Origin: Diogma glabrata
Taxonomy: Eukaryota; Arthropoda; Insecta; Diptera; Cylindrotomidae
Direction of reading: 5' to 3'
DNA: 64,000 bases
NCBI GenBank assembly: GCA_963693315.1
Contig: OY856187.1
Span: 118,010,516-118,074,515 of the forward strand
Part shown: positions 21,901 to 30,900 of the stretch, piece by piece
Numbering within the stretch: the first letter of the stretch is position 1
Layout: the number at the start of each line of letters is the position of its first letter
Translations under genes and position numbers: made by a program
The notes under the pieces: model-generated
Database searches by the model: none
Told to the model about the DNA's origin: nothing
What the model saw: the letters and a program-made list of their open reading frames with translations, nothing else

Positions 21901-24900
21901 TATATAGTTACATATCTAAACATTTAAGTTATTAATTAATGAGGTAAGGCAATGTAACAGTTAGATAGTATTTGATTTGAGTTCAATAAAAGTTTTTTAA
22001 ACGCCAATTACATAAATATTGACTTTCTATTCATTCGATCTTCCCTCCTCACATAATTTAAATAAAATTAACAATTCCACCCAGATATTGCAGTATTGAT
22101 GTCCGTCTCTAAAACGTTATGTTTGGCTGACATTCATGGGAATGATATCGATGTCAAGATAAAGGTTCCAATGCACCAGGTGGTGGCAGGGTCGTTTTCG
22201 ACGTGAAATTCTGATTTAGCGCCCCAAAAAACCCCCCATAACGATTTTGGATTCGTCTTCTTCGATTGTGTGAGGAAAACCCCCGGAGACGACGTTCAGG
22301 CCCAAGTTCCGGTGCACCAGGTGTTCGGGGAGTCCATGGAGATGAGGTCCGCGTCCAGGTTCAGGTGCACCAGGTGTTCAGGGTGTCGTTTTCGACGTGA
22401 AATTTGGATTAAGCGCCCCGAAAACGCCCCACAATGATTTTCCGGTTGTTTTTGTTGATATTGTCAGGAAAATTCTTGGGGATGCCGTCCGCGTCCAAGT
22501 TCGGGCGCATAGGGTGTCCGGGGGTGTTCGCCGATGCCATATTTGGATTCAGCGACCCAAAAAAAACCGAGCGGCGAGTTTCTCTCCTCCGCGTGATTTT
22601 CGGGAGAGTCCTACGGAGATGACGTTCATCGGCGTTCCTGAGCTCCAGGTCGGTCAATTTGAACATCATAATCGTGATCAGCGACCTCAAAAAGTTCTGA
22701 CTCTTATTTACAAAGTTCTTTAATCTTCCAAAAGCCGTCTAAAAAAATGCATTTTTTGAATGCATTTTTGGCTGCAGCAATGCAATTTCCGGTTTCTACA
22801 AAAAAAAAATAGGGACGATTTTTACAAATAATTTGTGGAAGCGAATGCAAAAAACCGCATTCCGAATCGTCTTAGTCTAAAGAATCCCGAACTTTTTTGC
22901 TTCATTGCCTCGATTAATATTACAACAACATATAGAAAGTAGAAACCTTTGAACCTAGAAACCTTTGAGGTCTTCAACCTCGATCTCAGTAAAAAATTCG
23001 TTCTGAGGTATTGGTCATGTGAGACTCAATCCCCAAGAATTCGTTTACTTCGCTAATCGTAATTTTTATAAATGTTGAGAATATTTGTAAATAATTTTTC
23101 AAATCTTTCTTCTGTTGGCTTAACCAAAATGCAGAAATTACGAAACAGTAAAATTTTTCCTAAGGTTAGATCGACTGGCACCTTTCCGTTTCCATTTCGC
23201 AGTAATTAGTGAGAGAATATTTCAGCGGATCGATCGTTTTGTGGCTGGACTCGCATATTTGTAGTTAACGTAATTATGTTTCGCCACAAATTAGATTCCG
23301 CTGGTCTCGATAGATAAGAAAAAAAATTCCTTAAGAAGCAATAATAATGGGTTTTCAAATGATTTTATGTTCCGTCGCAAATCACTTTCATCGCTTAAAA
23401 GGTTCAAACCGTTTTTAATGTGCTATGCATTCCAAACAGTAAGTTTGAATTCCGCAATACTTTTTTCATTATAGATCCTTTTCAAATGTTAAACGTTCAG
23501 TTTCAATTAGCAGAATTTTGCTGGGAAATTTCAAAGAGCATATTTCTTCTATCTAGTATTCGTAGCAATTTTGTAATGTGCAAAATATTCTGTATCAGTC
23601 GTACTTCCATTTCCGGTTTTCTTTACCTATAGTAATATATGCACAGACAATTCTTTGAAGTTATTTGTTAGTTTCATTCTGTGGGCGAGGATAATTCTTA
23701 TATTTTATTTATATTTTTTTGCAGACCAGTGGGAACGGGGAACAGGATCGCCTATCATTCGCGTCGCTGTGACTGAGTTCTCTCTACACCTTCAACCTCT
23801 TTAGTCCCGATACAAGGTGTTCCAGTGGTGTCTTTAACTTGCCAGGGAACGGTGAGCAGGAATATGCTAGTCTTTCGGTTTCTGAGCCATAGACTGGCAC
23901 TGTTCTCTGGTCATCCATCGATATCACCGAACCACTCTCAACAAAACCGCTTTGTTTATAATTTTTTTTTTTTTTTTTTTATTAATTAGTTAGACATGTT
24001 TAGCACACTAAATATTAAATATTCATTATTTAGACTCTTTGAATATCCGAAGATACCATGTCAACTATAATGTGTCATAATTAAATTAGATTGGTAAATG
24101 GTTTTCTCATTTTCTCTTCATGTTTTGTCGTGTTTCTTCATGTTTTCTCATGCGTTTTGTTTTTGCTTTTAGTAATTTTGTTTTGTCTGCCCCGGCTAGC
24201 TCAGTCGGTAGAGTCTGAGAGTCTTTATATCGGGGTTTGGGGTCGAGCCCGGCTGTCACTTCACTTCTTGGTTTCTTTTTGATTCTCAGGACGGATGTAG
24301 TTAGCCAGACTTCCTTCTTTCGTCCTGTCCTGTAATGTGCAAGATATTGTATCAGTCATACTTCCATTTTCCGTTCTCTTTACCTAAAGTAATATACTAT
24401 ATGAACTGTAATATAATATTTGAACAACGAAAAATGTATGTATAATATTTTCAACAACTTCTCTAACCACTTGTTTGAGAGGGTACTGACTTCCCTAAAT
24501 TCTTTTTGTTTCCTATTTTTTTTTCACCTAATTATGGAAAACTAAATAGAATTAAGAAAATATGATATAAACCATTTCTTAATAAAATTTATGCTGACTA
24601 TATTGTGTTTGTGGCTTTGCCGTTGGAATTTCTTTTTTTTAAACGACAGCGGAATTGAGTTGTTTTAAAAGTTATTTGGGATAGTAGATTAGAGAGTGGT
24701 TGAAATGTGGAATAAGGGATTTATTTGTTAAATAAAATATCAAATTTATATTACAATATTATACATCAATAAGAAAAATCAAAAAAGAAATGAGAAATAA
24801 ATAAGGTAAATACTATCCCAATATTAATCCACAATAAATTGAGTGAAAAGTTAGGAGTAATCGTAACTCGTGAATTTTTTTTATGTTCAATTACTAATGG

Positions 24901-27900
24901 TTTAGAAATTAGTGTAACCATATTAACTATTAATAACTAATTGAAGATTGAAGAGTAATGATAAATAAGGAAATCGCTGTATATCTTCATGTAATAATTA
25001 GTGACAGAGTGATGTAACGATTAAATTAAATTATATAAAAGGACCATATTGTTGTGTTTCTCTCCATTATTATTTTTTGGGGAGTGAAATCAATGGTCAT
25101 TGGTGGAAAAAATTCACCCGATCTAACTATCTTTATATATCTGAATATTCATGGGGATTATCAGCTCCATTAGAAGGCATGTTCATTGGATTGCAAAAAC
25201 GCTAGTTAATAGTGACGTAAATTGCGAAGATCTGGACAAACTTGGAAGGGCAAGAATTATTGTATTACATGAAAAATATAGGTAAGGATGCATTGTTAGT
25301 GTAAATATTTGGGCGAGAGCGGTGACAGCCCAGATTTTCCTTCTGGCGATCCTGGGTGGGTGTTTAGGACACGCAAATTCGATTTTGTTTAGTATACATT
25401 TTCTTGTTAACAGGTTGGTCACCAGAATTCACGGTAGCTTGAGCTAGCGGCGAGTGAATGTAGGTGTAGGTGTTGCGTGCCCGAGAAGAATATTTCTTGT
25501 ACCCTTTGTTATTGATTGTTTGCTTTATTTAATCCTAAAAGTCATTTGGCGTTATGTTAGCGTTAGTGGTGTTGTAATTTGGTTCACAATGCAATTCTAA
25601 ATTAAACGAAGCTCCAGAAACAGATCCATGTCATTCTCAAATGGTTTAGAACTTTTAATGCAACGAACCATTGTCAACGCTAAGATTTTTTCTTTGAAAT
25701 TGTCCCTTTACAACTCTTAATTGCTGTAAAGAGGTGGGGCGGGGAACATTCTGCAATAGCATGGGGTAAATCACAATATAGACGGCTCCAAAGCATTTAC
25801 GTGTAACTACATTTTGGAAAAATTGAGAGGAAGCGCAAAAACCGATTTATTGTGATTCTAAACAAGCTTGAAAATAAAATTTGTTTATCAATAAATCAAA
25901 ATTAGTAGATTTTTATACAAGTGGTGAAAACGTCTCTTTTTGCGTGACTGAACGGTTTGTCCACGAGACGCGATAGCGTGGAATAAGTTCAGGAACGCAA
26001 AAACGTTTTTACCACGCGTAGAAAACGCTATTTTTTCTACGCTTGTAAATATAAATGATATTTACAAATTCATCTACTAAAAACTTACAAAACGACATAC
26101 TAAATTTGACTGTGTAAAAAGTAAACAAGATCGCATTTTTACCAGTGTAAAATAATGTTATTATTGTGTTCGCCTTCAGATGGAATAATAACAGGCGAAC
26201 ACAATAAGGCGTGCTATACACCTGAGCTAAACTATGCGAAATATGTTTAAAAAAATAATGTATATAACGTAATTACAGAAAAAAAAACATTACGGAATCA
26301 AAACATTTAAAAAAGAAAATAAAAACGGAAACATTACATTTTTTTAAAAAGTTTTATTCGCATTAAAACATTACTTTTTTAAAAACGTAGTTCGTATATT
26401 TCGCATAGTTTAGCTCAGGTGTATAGCACGCCTTATAATTCATTATTTTACACTGGTAAAAATGCGATCTTGTTTATTTTTTACACAGTCAAATTTAGAT
26501 ATGTCGGTTTGTAAGTTTTTAGTAGATGAATTTGACAATATGAATAATGAAAATAATTCATATATTTTCTCTAAAAACTTTTACAGATATTACAGATATT
26601 TTTTTTACCGACTGAAAGTCATCGTTTAAAGTATAAATTTAAAAAATTGTATGTAAAGCTTCAATTAAAAACAATTATAAATAAATTTTTTAATAAAATT
26701 TATTTATTTATTTAATAAATTATTTTAATTTTTTTTTGGCGGAAAGAACTCAGAGAATATATTTTATATCTGACAGTTAATTATCGGAGGAAAAAATTAT
26801 ACGATATATCTGATACAAATTTTATTTTATCGCTCCGATTTCTCCGATATAGAAAAAAACACACTCATTATTAGTTTAATTAATTAATTACACACAATTG
26901 ACATAATGATTAGTTTCGATTCGATTCGATCAAAATATTCAAAATATTCAATCCCTTCAAAATACTGCGATATTGACAGAAACAAACACAGCCACCGAAC
27001 CAACAACAGAAACAGTAATAGAAATTCAATCTCAAATATTCAATTCTTTAAATAACCACCACCTGTAGGCAACCACCGAAACTTATTTACTTTCAGTCCT
27101 AGTGACTGAAAACATTTTCAGTCACTACTTAGAAAAGTTTCCCTTTCACATAGGTTTTACTATATATTTAAATGACATTTTCCTAGTGTCCTAGTCCTAG
27201 TGACTGAAAACATTTTCAGTCACTACTTAGAAAAGTTTCCCTTTCACATAGGTTTTACTATATATTAAAATGACATTTTCGTAGCTTGAAGTAGAAAAAA
27301 AACTATTTTTTTTTTATTTATTGATAGCAACTTTTTTTAAAAACTTGTTTAGATGCGCAATAATTGTTTTGTGATTTTTATAAAATGTAGTTACACGTAA
27401 ATGCTTTGTAGCCGTCGATATGGCAAAGAAGCTGGCATCAATTGCGGTCACATCAATTGCGACAACAGTTCTCCAAAGTATGAAAAAAAAAAAGGTTCTA
27501 AACCAAAGGCCGCAAAGACAAAATTGTTTTATCATTATGGTCACAACCAAATTACTAAAATATTTTTCTAGAAGGATACTAGAAGTACGAATAAAAAAAC
27601 ATTACATTTCGATAGTCGAACACATAGAAAGTCATTGATAATCCTGCCAATTGTTTTTAATTTTTAAATTATGTTGTTAAACTTACCATAACAGCTAAAG
27701 GTATTGTACAATGAAATTTTAGCGTAGTTTAGTGGACAATCTAAAACACATTTGCCATCAAATTCAAAATAAGGATTTAATGAGTATGTTAAATTTGTGT
27801 TGAATACATTCAACGGTCGTAAACTGGCATAGCAATCCTCTTTAGTTATACAACGACGGTTATTATGCTAAAATATTGAATCATTTAAATATCATAACAA

Positions 27901-30900
27901 TAAAATATTTATATAAAACAATCCTTACAATAATTGTTCCTGATGGACAGCTATCAACACAGACCCCATTATATTTATAAGCTACACAAGATTTACATTT
28001 CTGTGGGGAATTCGTTTCTGTACAACCACCTAAACAAGTTTTATCACAACATTCTCCTCGTTCATTACACCCTGCACGACTACATGCTCTCGGACAAACA
28101 TGTTGACAGGTTGTTGCGTTCCAACATAATCTTCTAGAATCCTTGTAAAATGAATATTCTGAAGCTGCAGCTGGCATACACATTTGTCCATTAACTAATT
28201 GTGGGGCACATAATTGACATGTTTTGCCATTTCCCTGTAAATATTAAAAATAAGTAAGTTTACGTATTAAGATTTAAGAGAATAACTACAAAAGAACTTA
28301 CATCGATATAATGGAATGCATGTGATGAATGTGGTGCAATTAATGACCAATCAACTGTCCATTCATAACATAATTTTGGGTTACTATTTATTCGTACCGC
28401 TCCACGTCCAATATGTTGTAAACTTATTAAACCTATTTCTTCTAAATCTGGATTCTCTACAATTATCATTGAATAACCTTTGAGCAACTGATTATTACCA
28501 CGAATAACCGTTAAGCTTGGAAATAATTTTCCCAATGACTTTAATCCATTAACATTCACAACAGCTAAATAATCTGTGATTTCAGTAAGTTTTGGGAATG
28601 TGAGATTTGCAAATTGTGTTTCATTTGCATATATATGTACAATATGGAGATAACCTTCAATAGTTCGACAATTCTGCAGTTGTAGGAAATCGGAGACGTT
28701 ATGTAAAACGTTAATGCTGGAACAAACTGAAAAATAAAAAAAAACAATTATTAGAAGTAGTTTACCCGTAGCTCTAAATCAGTTCGGTTTTGATGATTTT
28801 TAAGTTAAAAACGAAAATTGAAAAATTCTAGGAGTTTAGGAGGTGATCTGCATAGTAGCTATCTGTTTATTTTAAAATTTATTAAGCGCGTTAAGCGATT
28901 TTCATTTCACGCACTATATTCCTCAATGATTTAATTTCACACAGAGAGTTATATGAAGGCTCGTTTTTGTTTTGCAAGCAATAACGTGTCATCATCTTGA
29001 ATATTATCGACAGCCGTATAGCGATAAATAATAAAGAGGGAATCAATTTTTTTTTTTTTTTTTTTTTGTTTATTTGTTTATTTGAAAAATATTTATACAT
29101 AAGGCCTAGCCTTTTAAATCGTACAAATATGTAGCCTTACACAATTATATAATCTAGATTATAGTCGATGACAGAAAAATAATAAAGTAAGAATAATATA
29201 GAATTAATGAAAATAAAAACCAGAAAGAGAAAAAAAAAATACTTAAAGTAAACTAAGAAAGTATATAAGAGGAGAATTAATTAAATAGACCAATTATAAA
29301 CTATAAACAAAGAGAAAATACTTATAATATAAAGAACAACAACAATAATAAGTTAAAAATAAATTAAAAATAAGATAAAAATAAGTTACAAAACTGCTCA
29401 TACATATATGCACCACAAGAAACAAGCCTACACATATATTCATATGAAAAGAAAAAAAAATGTTTTTTACTTAATTAGAATGAGCCATAGGCATAAGTAA
29501 ATAGCACATGTGCACCAGTTCTCACATTATTGAACCAAAGAAGCCAATGAATAGAGAACAGCAAAGCTAATGTTGATGTTGATTCACAAAAAATTGGTAA
29601 CATTTAGGTTTAAAACCAAAGGTAGAAGCCTGTCTCACCTCTAATGGGAGCTTATTAAATACAGATGCACCATAGACAAAAAAACGATTTATTTTTTACC
29701 AAAGTATGATTTATCGGTAAGATTAATCTATGTAAACGACTGCTATGACCAAAAATGAGTTTATCATATAAATAGTTTGGTGAGCCAGACTTCATTATAT
29801 TGTAAATGTAACAGCACATACGAAAGTCAAGATGAAATTTAAGACTGGTACCGAGAATACTAGTAGAAAAATTAGAAACCGACTGAAATCGTGGTATGCT
29901 GTAAATATATCGAACGCATGCATTAAACGCTACCTGTATTTTACTCATTTCACCTGAATTCAATTCGCCAAAAAGAACAGAGCAATATATGAAGTGAGGA
30001 ATTAAGAGAGATTTAACTAAATGTAATCTTATCTTGGTTGGAGTGAAGTATGCACTATTCCAAAGACTGCGTAGTCCAGAATAAACTTTGGAACAAATTA
30101 GCGACACATGACTTTTCCAAGAAAGATCACTATCAAACATAATTCCTAAATTTCGTGCGTTGGAAGAAAGTGGAATTACTTTATTTCCAATGCGAATCGG
30201 AGGGGCAATCCTAGTGTAGTGATCATTATTTTTGAGTGAAAAGAGTAAACACTTGGTTTTATCAATGTTCAGCTTAAGGTTATTCACTTCGGTCCATTCC
30301 ATAATATTAGCCAAGTCTATATTAATTTTAGAAACAATGCTGGATAGATTATTTGCTGTACCTTCTACATAGATTTGAACATCATCAGCATACATATGAA
30401 TCTTACAAAATTTTAAAATGGATGGCAAGTCATTTATAAAAATGACAAAAAGTAAAGGTCCAAGGACCGACCCTTGAGGTACGCCGGATCTAATTGGTAA
30501 GTAGTTCGAAGCCTGGTCATCAATCTCAACACGTTGAACTCTGTTGGATAAGTAAGACTTTATTAAATTTACAGCACTACTAGAAAAACCAAATTGTGTT
30601 GATAATTTCATTAGAAGACTTTTATGGTTTACTAGATCAAAAGCCTTGGAAAAGTCCAGTAATGAAAGAATTACCAATTTCTTTCTGTCAATCATTGTTA
30701 TTATGTCATTGTTATTATGTCAATTTGCCAGTTTTCCCTTGTTTGAAGTTTAAAATTTTGAAATATTATTAAATAATTCAAATATTTTTGGAGAATTTAG
30801 AATTTCAAGAAGTTCACATTTGAATTTCATGATGTTGCGCAGTCCGAGTGGAAGACTTTTTCGGTGTTATTTCGATAAAGTTTTACGTCAAATTTTCGTT

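Larger units (their letters stand above)
23573..24396. repeat. pair of 65-bp direct repeats bounding about 690 bp
   Basis: TAATGTGCAAAATATTCTGT, CGTACTTCCATTTCCG and CTTTACC at 23573-23638 recur with about 88 percent identity at 24332-24396. The intervening segment includes a LINE tail and a tRNA-like sequence. Confidence 0.6.

Noticed and set aside
24189..24262. Functional tRNA-Lys gene
   Set aside because: The acceptor stem and anticodon arm do not form properly.
28891..29100. 69-codon minus-strand frame near the LINE tail
   Set aside because: It runs through the poly-A tail of the LINE (poly-Lys) and has no family features.
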